From Marivivens donghaensis (lineage in GTDB: Bacteria; Pseudomonadota; Alphaproteobacteria; Rhodobacterales; Rhodobacteraceae), in contig NZ_JAUFRA010000005.1 of assembly GCF_030410045.1 (NCBI RefSeq), forward strand, positions 372,001 through 436,000: DNA of 64,000 nucleotides, written 5' to 3'. A model generated the notes under the pieces. It was not told where the DNA came from and made no database searches. It saw nothing but the letters and a program-made list of their open reading frames with translations. How positions within the stretch are numbered: position 1 is the first letter of the stretch; every line of letters starts with the position of its first letter. The position numbers and the translations under genes were made by a program. Below are positions 16,589 through 25,388 of this stretch, piece by piece.

Positions 16589-18066
16589 TGACCGATCTGA
16601 ACAAACTCACCATCGCCGAGGCGCGTGATGCGCTGAAAAAAGGCGAAACGACCTCTGTCGCTCTGACCGAAGCCTGTCTGGCTGCCATCGACGCCCAAGG
16701 CGTTCTGAACGCTGTGGTTCACAAGACCCCAGAACTGGCGATGGAACAGGCCAAAGCAGCGGATGCGCGCGGTTACGCGGACGCCCCTGCCCTGTCGGGT
16801 ATCCCTCTCGGGATCAAAGACCTGTTCTGCGTCAAAGGTGTCGACACCCAAGCGGCGTCGGACATCCTGAAAGGTTTCAAACCCGAATACGACAGCACCG
16901 TCACAACCAAGCTGTTTGAAAACGGCGCGGTTATGCTCGGCAAGACGAACATGGACGAATTCGCCATGGGTTCGTCGAACGAACATTCGGCTTACGGCCC
17001 GTCCGTGAACCCGTGGAAGGTCGATGACCGTCAACTGACACCGGGTGGGTCCTCGGGTGGTTCGGCGTCGGCTGTTGCCGCTGACCTTTGCATCGGTGCG
17101 ATCGGCACTGACACAGGTGGTTCGATCCGTCAGCCTGCGGCCTTCACTGGTACCGTCGGTATCCGCCCAACCTACGGCCGTGTGTCGCGCTATGGCATCG
17201 TCGCCTATGCGTCCTCGCTGGACCAAGCTGGCCCGATGACCAAAACCGTCCGCGATACCGCGATCATGCTGACCGCCATGTCGGGCCACGACATGCGCGA
17301 CAGCACCAGCGCCGATATCGCCGTTCCTGATTTCGAAGCCGCCCTCACAGGCGACATCAAAGGCAAGACCATCGGTATTCCGCGTGAATACCGTCTGGAC
17401 GGCCTGAACGCTGAGATTGCAGGTCTTTGGGACAAAGGGGCAGACATGCTCCGCGACGCAGGCGCTAAGGTCGTTGACGTGAGCCTGCCGCACACCAAAT
17501 ACGCGCTGCCTGCCTATTACGTGATTGCCCCTGCAGAGGCCTCGTCGAACCTCGCTCGCTATGACGGCGTGCGGTTTGGTCACCGCGCCACGCTCGGCGC
17601 TGGCGACGGCATCAACGAGATGTACGAGAAAACCCGCGCTGAAGGGTTTGGCGCCGAAGTGCAGCGCCGCATCATGGTCGGCACCTATGTGCTCTCAGCT
17701 GGTTTCTACGACGCCTACTACAACCGCGCCCGCAAGGTCCGCACCCTGATCAAGCGCGACTTTGAAAACGTGTTTGCAAGCGGCGTTGACGCGATCCTCG
17801 CCCCGACCACCCCATCGCCCGCCTTTGGCATCGGCGAAGTGTCGGATGCTGATCCAGTGCAGATGTATCTCAACGACGTGTTCACCGTAACGTTGAACCT
17901 CGCGGGTCTTCCGGGTGTGTCCGTGCCTGCGGGTCTGGATACCAATGGCCTGCCGCTTGGCCTGCAGCTGATCGGCAAACCGTGGGAAGAGGCTGATCTG
18001 CTGAACATCGCCTATTCTCTCGAAGGGTCCACTGGATTTGTAGCCAAGCCACAGAAGTGGTGGTAA
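16588..18066 (+). CDS. gatA: Asp-tRNA(Asn)/Glu-tRNA(Gln) amidotransferase subunit A
   Basis: A 492-aa glutamine amidase that supplies ammonia to the GatCAB complex. The amidase signature is clear: catalytic lysine in GIKDLFCVKG, the serine-rich GGSSGGSASAVAA loop and GTDTGGSIRQPAAFTG containing the catalytic serines. Length is normal. It follows gatC with a one-base overlap. A putative lipoprotein gene begins 33 bp downstream on the same strand. Confidence 0.97.
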   Translation: MTDLNKLTIAEARDALKKGETTSVALTEACLAAIDAQGVLNAVVHKTPELAMEQAKAADARGYADAPALSGIPLGIKDLFCVKGVDTQAASDILKGFKPEYDSTVTTKLFENGAVMLGKTNMDEFAMGSSNEHSAYGPSVNPWKVDDRQLTPGGSSGGSASAVAADLCIGAIGTDTGGSIRQPAAFTGTVGIRPTYGRVSRYGIVAYASSLDQAGPMTKTVRDTAIMLTAMSGHDMRDSTSADIAVPDFEAALTGDIKGKTIGIPREYRLDGLNAEIAGLWDKGADMLRDAGAKVVDVSLPHTKYALPAYYVIAPAEASSNLARYDGVRFGHRATLGAGDGINEMYEKTRAEGFGAEVQRRIMVGTYVLSAGFYDAYYNRARKVRTLIKRDFENVFASGVDAILAPTTPSPAFGIGEVSDADPVQMYLNDVFTVTLNLAGLPGVSVPAGLDTNGLPLGLQLIGKPWEEADLLNIAYSLEGSTGFVAKPQKWW

Positions 18067-18099
18067 ACGGCGGTAAATCTGGGATTAGAGGTTCACGGT

Positions 18100-18810
18100 A
18101 TGCGTGTGAATAAACTGTGGTTGGTTGGATCGGCACTTTCGGTGCTTGTCGCATGTGGAGAGACCGTTCCGGCCAGCAATGGTCCCGGTTTTGGTGATCC
18201 GCTAGATTGGCAGCGTGAAAACGCGCTGACAGGTGCGCCTGTGCAGTCGACAACGCTGTCGTCGACCACCAACACGTCCCAAGCAATCCCGACGGGTCAG
18301 CTGATCTCTGCTGGTATTCTGCCTGAAACCTCTGGTGACGGCACTGCCACCTATGTGCGCAGCACAGGTGTTGAGGCCTCGCCGAGCAACGCAGCCCCGA
18401 CCCTGATCGGTGCAAACCTATCGGACGAACAAGATTTCCAAGCCGTCTCTGCCCGTGAAACCATTCAGTCCGACGCAGAGCGCCGTGCAGCTCTGGCCTC
18501 GCAATACGAAGTGGTGCAGCCAACTGCGCTGCCGACCCGTGTCGCCTCTGGCCCGAACATCGTGGAATACGCGCTCACTGCGCCCAACACCAAAGGTCAG
18601 GAATGGTATAGCCGTTTCATGCTCTCTGGCGAAGGTCGGTTCCTGCGCAACTGCGCCAAATACGCCAGCGCAGATGAGGCACAGCGTGACTTCCTCGCCC
18701 GTGGTGGCCCTGACCGCGATCCGCGCGGGCTCGATCCTGATGGCGACGGCTTTGCCTGTGGCTGGGATCCGGCCCCCTATATCGCCGCAGCTCGTTCGAG
18801 CGGCAACTGA
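18100..18810 (+). CDS. Lipoprotein with C-terminal excalibur-like domain
   Basis: A 236-aa secreted protein with a lipoprotein signal (lipobox LVAC, cysteine about 20), a long low-complexity Ser/Thr/Ala region and a C-terminal domain of about 40 residues. That domain has the cysteine pair and acidic loop of the excalibur calcium-binding fold: NCAKYASADEAQRDF, then GGPDRDPRGLDPDGDGFACG, matching D-x-D-x-D-G-x2-C. Excalibur modules are found on extracellular proteins, often of cell-wall enzymes, and here the next gene is a peptidoglycan amidase 8 bp downstream. The function is otherwise unknown. Confidence 0.82.
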   Translation: MRVNKLWLVGSALSVLVACGETVPASNGPGFGDPLDWQRENALTGAPVQSTTLSSTTNTSQAIPTGQLISAGILPETSGDGTATYVRSTGVEASPSNAAPTLIGANLSDEQDFQAVSARETIQSDAERRAALASQYEVVQPTALPTRVASGPNIVEYALTAPNTKGQEWYSRFMLSGEGRFLRNCAKYASADEAQRDFLARGGPDRDPRGLDPDGDGFACGWDPAPYIAAARSSGN

Positions 18811-18818
18811 TCCGCAAG

Positions 18819-19472
18819 GTGACATCCCCCAATTTCGGGCCGCGACGTGACAACGCGCGGCCCGACCTCGTTGTGATCCACTACACCGCGATGGCCGATT
18901 GCGATGCGGCAGAACGGGTGCTGTGTTCCCCGGAATACGAAGTCTCCGCCCACTACCTCATCACGACCCAAGGCGAGGTGATCCAACTCGTCGATGAGGC
19001 AGACCGCGCATGGCACGCAGGCGCTGGCGCATGGGGGAGCGTCACGGATGTGAACTCTCGGTCCATCGGGATCGAACTCTCCAATATCGGCACGGCCCCC
19101 TTTGCCGCCGCCCAAATGGATGCGCTCGAAACCCTGCTCAGCGGTATCATGGAGCGTTGGGCGATCCCGCCCGAACGGGTGATCGGCCACTCTGACCTCG
19201 CCCCTGGCCGCAAAATCGATCCGGGTGCACGGTTCGATTGGACCCGCCTTGCCCGTCAGGGTCTCGCTATTCGCGCCACGGCCACGCCAACAGCCCCAGT
19301 AAACCCCGCCACCTTCGACGCGCTCCTGACGACGATCGGCTATCCACAAGTGCCTGCTGATACGCGCCTCTCGGCTTTCCGCCTGCGCCACAGGCAACAT
19401 CACACAGGACCGCTCGACGGAACGGACATGGCACTAGCGCTCGATCTGGCGAAACGGTTCCCTGCGGCCTAA
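18819..19472 (+). CDS. N-acetylmuramoyl-L-alanine amidase (AmpD-like)
   Basis: A 217-aa zinc amidase of the Amidase_2 family, which cleaves the bond between MurNAc and the peptide stem. Zinc ligands and catalytic residues are seen in VVIHYTAM, NSRSIGIELSN and VIGHSDLAPGRKIDPGARFDW. There is no signal peptide, as in the cytoplasmic AmpD branch used in peptidoglycan recycling. The only start that preserves the conserved N-terminus SPNFGPRRDNARPD is GTG at 18819, with AAGG directly before it. It lies 8 bp after the excalibur lipoprotein gene and overlaps tadA by 4 bp at its end. Confidence 0.9.
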   Translation: MTSPNFGPRRDNARPDLVVIHYTAMADCDAAERVLCSPEYEVSAHYLITTQGEVIQLVDEADRAWHAGAGAWGSVTDVNSRSIGIELSNIGTAPFAAAQMDALETLLSGIMERWAIPPERVIGHSDLAPGRKIDPGARFDWTRLARQGLAIRATATPTAPVNPATFDALLTTIGYPQVPADTRLSAFRLRHRQHHTGPLDGTDMALALDLAKRFPAA

Positions 19473-19918
19473 CGCTTTGCTGCAAAAAACGATTTGAGCA
19501 TCTCTTCGGCCTCACGCGCCGCGATGCCATCGTAGACCTCAGGCGCATGATGACACTGAGAATGTGAAAACACCCGCGGCCCCTGCGCCACACCACCTGA
19601 TTTCGGATCCGCCGCCCCATAATAAAGCCGCCCGATCCGCGCAAAAGAAATGACCGCCGCACACATCGGGCACGGCTCTAACGTGACGTAGAGGTCATGC
19701 CCCACCAAACGCTCGCTCCCCAATGCGGCACATGCCTCGCGGATCGCCAGCGTTTCCGCATGGGCCGTGGGGTCCGACAATTCACGCGTCCTATTCCCCG
19801 CCCGCGCCACGACCGATCCATCAGGTGCAACAATTACCGCGCCCACGGGAACCTCACCGCGCGTGGCGGCCAATCGCGCCTCGTCTAGCGCCTGATCCAT
19901 GTAGCTCGTGAATGTCAT
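19469..19918 (-). CDS. tadA: tRNA-specific adenosine deaminase
   Basis: A 149-aa zinc deaminase that converts adenosine 34 of tRNA-Arg(ACG) to inosine. The motifs are GEVPVGAVIV, the HAE proton shuttle and zinc ligand in DPTAHAETLAI, and PCPMCAAVI. The end AREAEEMLKSFFAAKR is typical. I chose the ATG at 19916-19918 (MTFTSYMDQAL) because it matches the family N-terminus; AAGGA lies unusually close to it. The gene is divergent from rluB with repeat copy 2 between them, and convergent with the amidase gene. Confidence 0.93.
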   Translation of the reverse strand: MTFTSYMDQALDEARLAATRGEVPVGAVIVAPDGSVVARAGNRTRELSDPTAHAETLAIREACAALGSERLVGHDLYVTLEPCPMCAAVISFARIGRLYYGAADPKSGGVAQGPRVFSHSQCHHAPEVYDGIAAREAEEMLKSFFAAKR

Positions 19919-19958
19919 TCCTTCTTTTGTGCCGCCACAGCCCAATGCGCAAGCCCCC

Positions 19959-20011
19959 TGCCTTTGTGCCGCAAATATCCCGGGGGGTCTAAGGGGGGCG
20001 GCGCCCCCCTT
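19959..20011 (+). repeat. Dispersed intergenic repeat, copy 2 (AAATATCCCGGGGG family)
   Basis: TGCCTTTGTGC is followed by CGCAAATATCCCGGGGGG, a very short spacer TCT, and the GC palindrome AAGGGGGGC-GGC-GCCCCCCTT (19991-20011). It lacks the middle hairpin present in copies 1 and 3. It lies in the 167-bp region between the divergent tadA and rluB genes, so it must sit within or beside one of their promoters. Confidence 0.85.
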
Positions 20012-20085
20012 GCCCGATCAGTATTTTCGTACCTGCCCTTCAGGGATGATTGCGCCGCAGCCCGCTTAGGCGCTATGGGACAGGT

Positions 20086-20892
20086 ATGAGCACGCAAACA
20101 CCGGACGGCGACCGCATCGCCAAAGTTCTTTCTCGCGCAGGCGTCGCATCCCGACGCGAAGCCGAACGTATGATCGCGGAAGGCCGCGTAAAGGTGAACG
20201 GGGTCGTCATCGACAGCCCCGCCCTAAACGTGAGCAGTAGTGACCGCATCATCGTGGACGGCAAACCCGTGTCGGAACCCGAACCCGCGCGTCTGTGGCT
20301 CTATCACAAGCCCGCTGGTCTTGTGACGACAGAACGTGATGAGAAAGGCCGCGATACGGTCTTTGGTGCGCTCCCCGAAGACATGCCGCGCGTGATGAGC
20401 GTGGGACGCCTCGACTTGAACTCCGAAGGATTGCTTCTTCTGACCAACGACGGGGAACTGAAACGCAAGCTGGAATTGCCCGCCACGGGCTGGCTGCGCC
20501 GCTACCGCGTCCGCGTCAAAGGCGATGGGTCGAAAATCGACATCGACGCGCTGCGCCGTGGTATCACCGTGGACGGCGTGAAATACGCGCCAATGGAAGT
20601 GGGCTTTGACCGTCAGCAAGGCGCGAACGCGTGGTACACCATCGCGCTACGCGAAGGCAAAAACCGCGAAATCCGTAAGGCGATGATGGCCGTCAACGCC
20701 ACCGTGAACCGCCTGCTCCGCGTCTCCTACGGTCCGTTCCAATTGGGCAACCTCAAAGCCGGCGAAGTCGAAGAAGTCAAACGCCGCGTTCTTCGGGATC
20801 AGATGGGCTGGGACAACGACCAAAACCCGACCGAGACGCCGAAACCAAAACCCGTGCGCAACCGCAAACCACGTCCGCCACGCAAACCATAA
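20086..20892 (+). CDS. rluB: 23S rRNA pseudouridine synthase RluB/RsuA type
   Basis: A 268-aa pseudouridine synthase. An S4 RNA-binding domain fills about residues 8-65 (IAKVLSRAGVASRREAERMI). The catalytic domain has VGRLDLNSEGLLLLTNDGEL with its catalytic aspartate, and REGKNREIRKAMMAV. The C-terminal tail is rich in proline, lysine and arginine. The length and the tail fit RluB more than RsuA or RluE. The ATG at 20086 is preceded by GGGACAGGT. Confidence 0.88.
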   Translation: MSTQTPDGDRIAKVLSRAGVASRREAERMIAEGRVKVNGVVIDSPALNVSSSDRIIVDGKPVSEPEPARLWLYHKPAGLVTTERDEKGRDTVFGALPEDMPRVMSVGRLDLNSEGLLLLTNDGELKRKLELPATGWLRRYRVRVKGDGSKIDIDALRRGITVDGVKYAPMEVGFDRQQGANAWYTIALREGKNREIRKAMMAVNATVNRLLRVSYGPFQLGNLKAGEVEEVKRRVLRDQMGWDNDQNPTETPKPKPVRNRKPRPPRKP

Positions 20893-21025
20893 CATTCAAG
20901 GCCTTGCTACCGACAGTTGCAGGGTCCATGTTACGTATTGGGAACTTGGGGGCTACCACAGGCGCAGCGTCATGCGGATGTTGCGTTAAGGGGCTAAACC
21001 TCCTGATTACGTGTGGAAGGTTTTG

Positions 21026-21112
21026 ATGCCCAAATCTGTTAAGAACATCGCGTTCGCGCTTTTGATCATGCTGCTCTTCGGCACAACCTTTGGCTGGATC
21101 GGAGGTCTGTGA
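21026..21112 (+). CDS. 28-aa membrane microprotein, first gene of the telA operon
   Basis: A 28-codon frame reading MPKSVKNIAFALLIMLLFGT and ending FGWIGGL: a short basic start and a single hydrophobic helix of about 17 residues. GGAAGG lies seven bases before the ATG. The TGA stop shares its final A with the xpaC ATG (TGATG), so translation of the two is probably coupled. No similar protein is known to me. Being a start-proximal, well-initiated membrane peptide fused in expression to xpaC argues that it is real, but a role as a mere leader is possible. Confidence 0.6.
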   Translation: MPKSVKNIAFALLIMLLFGTTFGWIGGL

Positions 21113-21990
21113 TGGCGCAGAAATACGGCGGCAAAAACAGCCCACAATCGCAACAGTCCCCCTCTGCCCCCGCAGCCCCTGATCATCGGGTCAAAGACGC
21201 GGCGGGTGCGCGTGCGAATGTTCTCTTTATCCCTGCGGCCATGCTCGGTTTTGTGTCGATCCGCGAAGGGGCGACCTTGATGATCGTAGGCCTCTCGGCT
21301 GCCGCTCTCATGTTGCTCGGCGCGTGGCTCACCCGTGAAGGGCTCCGCGCGGAGGCCGCTTATAACGCCCGCGCCATTGCCCGCCGCCCTGCTCTACCTC
21401 GTAAAATTATCGGGTCGGTTCTGATCGGGGTCGCGGTGGCCTTGGCGTCGATCCGCAGCGGATCGCCTGTCCTGGCCGCACCTGCCTTTGGGATCGTGGC
21501 GACAGCGCTCTACCTCGTCGCTTTTGGCCTCGATCCGCTTAAAAACAAACGTATGGAAGGCATTGATGACTTCCAGCAGGATCGCGTCGCCCGTGTCGTA
21601 GATGACGCCGAAGATTACCTCGCCGCGATGGCTGACCACATTTCCACGCTTAAGGATCGTGCCTTGGACGGTCGGATTGCGACATTCCAATCTATCGCCC
21701 GCCGCATGATCCGCACCGTCGAAGAAGACCCCCGCGACCTCACAGGTGCCCGCAAATATCTGGGCGTCTATCTGATGGGAGCACGCGATGCTTCGGCCAA
21801 GTTTGCAGACCTTTACAAGAGAACGGGCGATCAGAGCGCCCGCGCAGATTACGAACAGTTGCTCATCGACCTCGAACAGAATTTTGCGGCTCGCACCGAC
21901 AAGATGCTGACCGACGATCGCAGCGATATGGATATTGAAATCAAAGTGTTGCGCGACAGACTGCAACGCGAAGGCGTAAAGCCGCTTTAA
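21112..21990 (+). CDS. XpaC-family (5-bromo-4-chloroindolyl phosphate hydrolysis) membrane protein
   Basis: A 292-aa protein with a Ser/Pro/Ala-rich N-terminus, four predicted membrane helices (about 35-145) and a cytoplasmic helical C-terminal half containing FQQDRVARVVDDAEDYLAAM. This layout and its position directly before telA match the XpaC family, named for a Bacillus gene affecting indolyl phosphate hydrolysis; its biochemical role is unknown. GTG at 21109 and ATG at 21112 are adjacent; ATG is preferred because it overlaps the microprotein stop. telA follows after 26 bp. Confidence 0.8.
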   Translation: MAQKYGGKNSPQSQQSPSAPAAPDHRVKDAAGARANVLFIPAAMLGFVSIREGATLMIVGLSAAALMLLGAWLTREGLRAEAAYNARAIARRPALPRKIIGSVLIGVAVALASIRSGSPVLAAPAFGIVATALYLVAFGLDPLKNKRMEGIDDFQQDRVARVVDDAEDYLAAMADHISTLKDRALDGRIATFQSIARRMIRTVEEDPRDLTGARKYLGVYLMGARDASAKFADLYKRTGDQSARADYEQLLIDLEQNFAARTDKMLTDDRSDMDIEIKVLRDRLQREGVKPL

Positions 21991-22016
21991 TAAAGTCAAT
22001 GTGACGGAGAACCATT

Positions 22017-23207
22017 ATGTCCCAAGATATTCGCACCAAAGCCGAGGCCAGCTTGGCCAATGTTGAAAAAGTAACTGCCGTTGTTCTGGCAGAACCGGGC
22101 ACAGAGATTGTGGCCTTGGATCAGGCGGACGCGACCATCAGCGCGGAAATCACCAAACGCATTTCCGAACTGGATATGAGCGATACCAACTCCATCGTGC
22201 GCTTTGGTTCGTCCGCTCAGGCGGAATTGCAAGAAATCTCGCAGTCGATGCTACAAGGCGTCCGTAACAAGGACGTTGGCCCCGCAGGTGACAGCCTGCG
22301 CAACATCGTGACCACGATCCGTGGGTTCTCGGTCTCTGAACTGGATGTGCGCCGCGAACGCACCTTCTGGGAAAAACTGCTGGGCCGCGCCGCGCCGATG
22401 GCGAAATTCGCGGCTCGTTTTGAAACCGTGCAGGGCCAGATCGACAAGATCACCGATGATCTGTTGATGCACGAACATACCCTGCTCAAGGACATCGAAA
22501 GCCTTGATGTGCTCTACGAGCGTACGCTGACCTTCTACGACGAACTCGCGCTCTATATCTCTGCGGGCGAGGCAAAGCTGAAAGAACTGGACGAGGATAC
22601 CATTCCCGCCAAAGAAGCCGAAGTTGCCGCAGCCCCCGAAGGTGACGGCGTTATGGTCGCCCAAGAACTCCGCGACCTGCGCTCTGCCCGCGACGATCTG
22701 GAACGCCGTGTGCACGACCTGAAACTCACCCGTCAGGTCACGATGCAGTCGCTTCCGTCGATCCGTCTGGTTCAGGAAAACGACAAATCGCTGGTGACAA
22801 AGATCAATTCGACTCTCGTGAACACCGTGCCGCTCTGGGAAACCCAATTGGCGCAGGCTGTCACCATCCAACGCTCTGCCGAAGCGGCCAAGGCCGTGCG
22901 CGAGGCAAACGATCTGACCAACGAACTTTTGACCGCAAACGCCGACAACCTGCGTCAAGCGAACAAAGTCGTTCGAGAAGAAATGGAACGCGGCGTGTTC
23001 GATATCGAAGCGGTCAAAAAGGCCAACGCAACCCTTATCGCGACAATCAACGAAAGCCTCGAGATTGCCGACGAAGGCAAGCGTAAACGTGCCGAAGCAG
23101 AGGTTGAACTGCAGCGTATGGAGTCCGAACTCAAAGAGACCCTTGCCAGCGCCAAGGCACGCGGCAATGCTACTGGGTATAACATCGGCACTTCGACAGG
23201 CGCATAA
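22017..23207 (+). CDS. telA: TelA-family toxic anion resistance protein
   Basis: A 396-aa soluble, almost entirely helical protein of the TelA/KlaA family, linked to resistance to tellurite, nisin and envelope stress. The family phrases SSAQAELQEISQSMLQGVRN, SLPSIRLVQENDKSLVTKI and LWETQLAQAVTIQRSAEAAK are present, with long coiled-coil stretches. GGAGAACC precedes the ATG. The mechanism is unknown for the family. Its TAA is immediately followed by the ATG of the DUF2927 gene, with no gap. Confidence 0.93.
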   Translation: MSQDIRTKAEASLANVEKVTAVVLAEPGTEIVALDQADATISAEITKRISELDMSDTNSIVRFGSSAQAELQEISQSMLQGVRNKDVGPAGDSLRNIVTTIRGFSVSELDVRRERTFWEKLLGRAAPMAKFAARFETVQGQIDKITDDLLMHEHTLLKDIESLDVLYERTLTFYDELALYISAGEAKLKELDEDTIPAKEAEVAAAPEGDGVMVAQELRDLRSARDDLERRVHDLKLTRQVTMQSLPSIRLVQENDKSLVTKINSTLVNTVPLWETQLAQAVTIQRSAEAAKAVREANDLTNELLTANADNLRQANKVVREEMERGVFDIEAVKKANATLIATINESLEIADEGKRKRAEAEVELQRMESELKETLASAKARGNATGYNIGTSTGA

Positions 23208-24155
23208 ATGAACGGATGGGGACGGCGATTTTCTATGGCAGCGGCTGGGCTTATGCTCGCTGCATGTGTGGACATGCCGTCCCCACCTCCGACAATTGCA
23301 CCGCCTGAACCCGTAGCCCCTTCGCCAGAGGCGGAGTTGGACGGCCCATCGCAGCAGAGCCAACTGTTGTCGCTCTACTATCAGCGCCTCGAACGAAATG
23401 CGCTGGCCCAAGGGTTGATGCGGACGGATGACGGGCACGTTGACGCGCCCTTTACCGACACACAACTGACCGCGAATTTCATCCGCATTGCGCTGTTTGA
23501 TGAATACACGACCAGTGGCGGCTCGCTTCGGGCACGTGCCACGTCGTCGGCCCTGCGGCGCTGGGATCAACCGATCCAGATGAACGTGCAGTTTGGCGCA
23601 AACGTGCCGTCTGACATCATCGCGTCCGACCGTCGTTATATCGCGTCCTTTGCATCGCGGCTGGCCTCCATCACGGGCCTACGCATCAATCAAGTCAGCA
23701 ACGGCGGCAATTTCCACGTCCTGATCCTGAACGAAGATGACCGACTCGCGGCGGGTCCCCTGATCCGCAGCTTGATCCCGTCGATCGACGACAGTTCGCT
23801 GCGCTATGCGGTGAACCTGCCACGCGATCAGTTATGCGTCGTGATTGGCACCTTCAAACCCGACGGCCACACCTACCAAAGCGCGGTTGCGATCATTCGC
23901 GCCGAACATCCTGAATTGATGCGACAGTCATGCTATCACGAGGAACTGTCGCAGGGGCTTGGCCTTGCCAACGATAGCCCGCGTGCGCGCCCGTCGATTT
24001 TCAATGATGACGACGAATTCGCGCTGCTCACCCGACACGACGAACTTTTATTGAAGATACTTTACGATCCGCGCCTCAGCACTGGCATGACCGAAGCCGA
24101 GGCCACACCCATCGTCCGCCAGATCGCAGCAGAGCTGGTCGGCGGACCTGTGTAA
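23208..24155 (+). CDS. DUF2927-domain lipoprotein
   Basis: A 315-aa exported lipoprotein: signal peptide with lipobox LAAC (cysteine 20), a proline-rich linker (about 22-45), then a globular domain. The domain has FIRIALFDEYTTSGG near 90, LRRWDQPIQMNVQFG near 115 and a SCYHEELSQGLGLANDSP segment near 245 that resembles the HExxQ/HE helix of metal-dependent hydrolases (HEELSQGLG). This fits DUF2927 proteins, and a zincin-like protease is a reasonable guess but not shown. It begins directly after the telA stop. Confidence 0.78.
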   Translation: MNGWGRRFSMAAAGLMLAACVDMPSPPPTIAPPEPVAPSPEAELDGPSQQSQLLSLYYQRLERNALAQGLMRTDDGHVDAPFTDTQLTANFIRIALFDEYTTSGGSLRARATSSALRRWDQPIQMNVQFGANVPSDIIASDRRYIASFASRLASITGLRINQVSNGGNFHVLILNEDDRLAAGPLIRSLIPSIDDSSLRYAVNLPRDQLCVVIGTFKPDGHTYQSAVAIIRAEHPELMRQSCYHEELSQGLGLANDSPRARPSIFNDDDEFALLTRHDELLLKILYDPRLSTGMTEAEATPIVRQIAAELVGGPV

Positions 24156-24171
24156 TTGAAAGGAGCCTCTT

Positions 24172-25281
24172 ATGGGCATTTTGGATTTTCTGTCCGGTCA
24201 ATTCATCGACGTTATTCATTGGACCGACGACACCCGCGACACGATGGTTTGGCGGTTTGAACGTGAAGGCCACGAAATCAAATACGGTGCGAAACTGACC
24301 GTTCGCGAAGGTCAGGCCGCGGTGTTCATTCATGAAGGGCAACTGGCGGATGTGTTCCAGCCTGGTCTCTACATGCTTGAAACGAACAACATGCCGATCA
24401 TGACCTCGCTCCAGCATTGGGACCACGGGTTCAAATCCCCGTTCAAGAGCGAGATTTACTACATCAACACCACCCGTTTTTCGGACCTCAAATGGGGCAC
24501 GAAGAACCCGATCATGCTGCGCGACCCTGAATTCGGCCCGACCCGCATTCGCGCCTTTGGCACCTATACGATCAAGGTGTCTGATCCTGCGAAATTCATG
24601 ACCGAAATCGTCGGCACCGACGGCGAATTCACCATGGATGAGATCAGCTTCCAAATCCGCAACATCATTGTCCAAGAGTTCAGCCGTGCGATCGCATCGT
24701 CGGGGATCCCTGTTCTGGATATGGCCGCCAACACCGCCGATGTCGCGGCCTTGGTGAACAAGGCCATCGCACCAACCATCGCGGCCTATGGTCTAGAAAT
24801 CCCAGAGTTCTACATTGAAAACATCAGCCTGCCAGAGGCGGTAGAGGCAGCGCTCGATGCCCGCACGAGCCGTGGGATCGCTGGTAATCTGGACGACCAC
24901 ATGAAATGGCGCGCAGCAGAGGCGATGGGCAATCCAACCTCTGGTGCTGGTTCGGCTATGGCAACGGGTATGGGCGCTGGTATGGGCATGGCCATGGGTC
25001 AGGCGATGACAGGTCCGTGGGGCGCTGTTCCACAAACTGCACCGCAGGTCGCCCCTGTTGCGCCTCCGCCGCCACCCGTCGAAAAGGTCTGGCACATCGC
25101 GGACAAAGGCGAAACCAAAGGCCCGTTTTCAAAGGCATCGCTGGGCCGCATGGCTGGTGACGGCGCACTGACTCGCGAAACACTGGTCTGGACCGCTGGT
25201 CAGGACGGCTGGAAACCTGCGGGCGATACAGAGCTCGCACTTTTGTTCACCGTCGCACCGCCCCCGCCGCCGCTGCCGTAA
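24172..25281 (+). CDS. SPFH-domain protein with C-terminal GYF_2 domain
   Basis: A 369-aa protein. Residues about 30-240 form an SPFH/virion-core-like domain (phrases QAAVFIHEGQLADVFQPGLY and GTKNPIMLRDPEFGPTRIRA). A Gly/Met/Ala- and then Pro-rich linker covers about 255-303. Residues 307-360 form a GYF_2 module (VWHIADKGETKGPFSKASLG, then TLVWTAGQDGWKPA). There is no transmembrane start, as in the YdjI branch of the SPFH family, which assembles on membranes. GYF modules bind proline-rich peptides, and the DUF2927 lipoprotein and this protein's own linker are proline-rich. GAAAGGAG precedes the ATG. Confidence 0.88.
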   Translation: MGILDFLSGQFIDVIHWTDDTRDTMVWRFEREGHEIKYGAKLTVREGQAAVFIHEGQLADVFQPGLYMLETNNMPIMTSLQHWDHGFKSPFKSEIYYINTTRFSDLKWGTKNPIMLRDPEFGPTRIRAFGTYTIKVSDPAKFMTEIVGTDGEFTMDEISFQIRNIIVQEFSRAIASSGIPVLDMAANTADVAALVNKAIAPTIAAYGLEIPEFYIENISLPEAVEAALDARTSRGIAGNLDDHMKWRAAEAMGNPTSGAGSAMATGMGAGMGMAMGQAMTGPWGAVPQTAPQVAPVAPPPPPVEKVWHIADKGETKGPFSKASLGRMAGDGALTRETLVWTAGQDGWKPAGDTELALLFTVAPPPPPLP

Positions 25282-25388
25282 TCACTGAACCCTAGCACAG
25301 GCTGCGTCCGTCTTTGGTTTCACACTCAGAGGCGGACTCGTTCCTCCTTTTCCATCGCGCTCGTGGCAGAACAGCCCAAGGATTTCGA

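Noticed and set aside
22251..23570. 439-codon minus-strand frame opposite telA and the DUF2927 gene
   Set aside because: It spans two unrelated genes on the other strand, which a real gene would not do.
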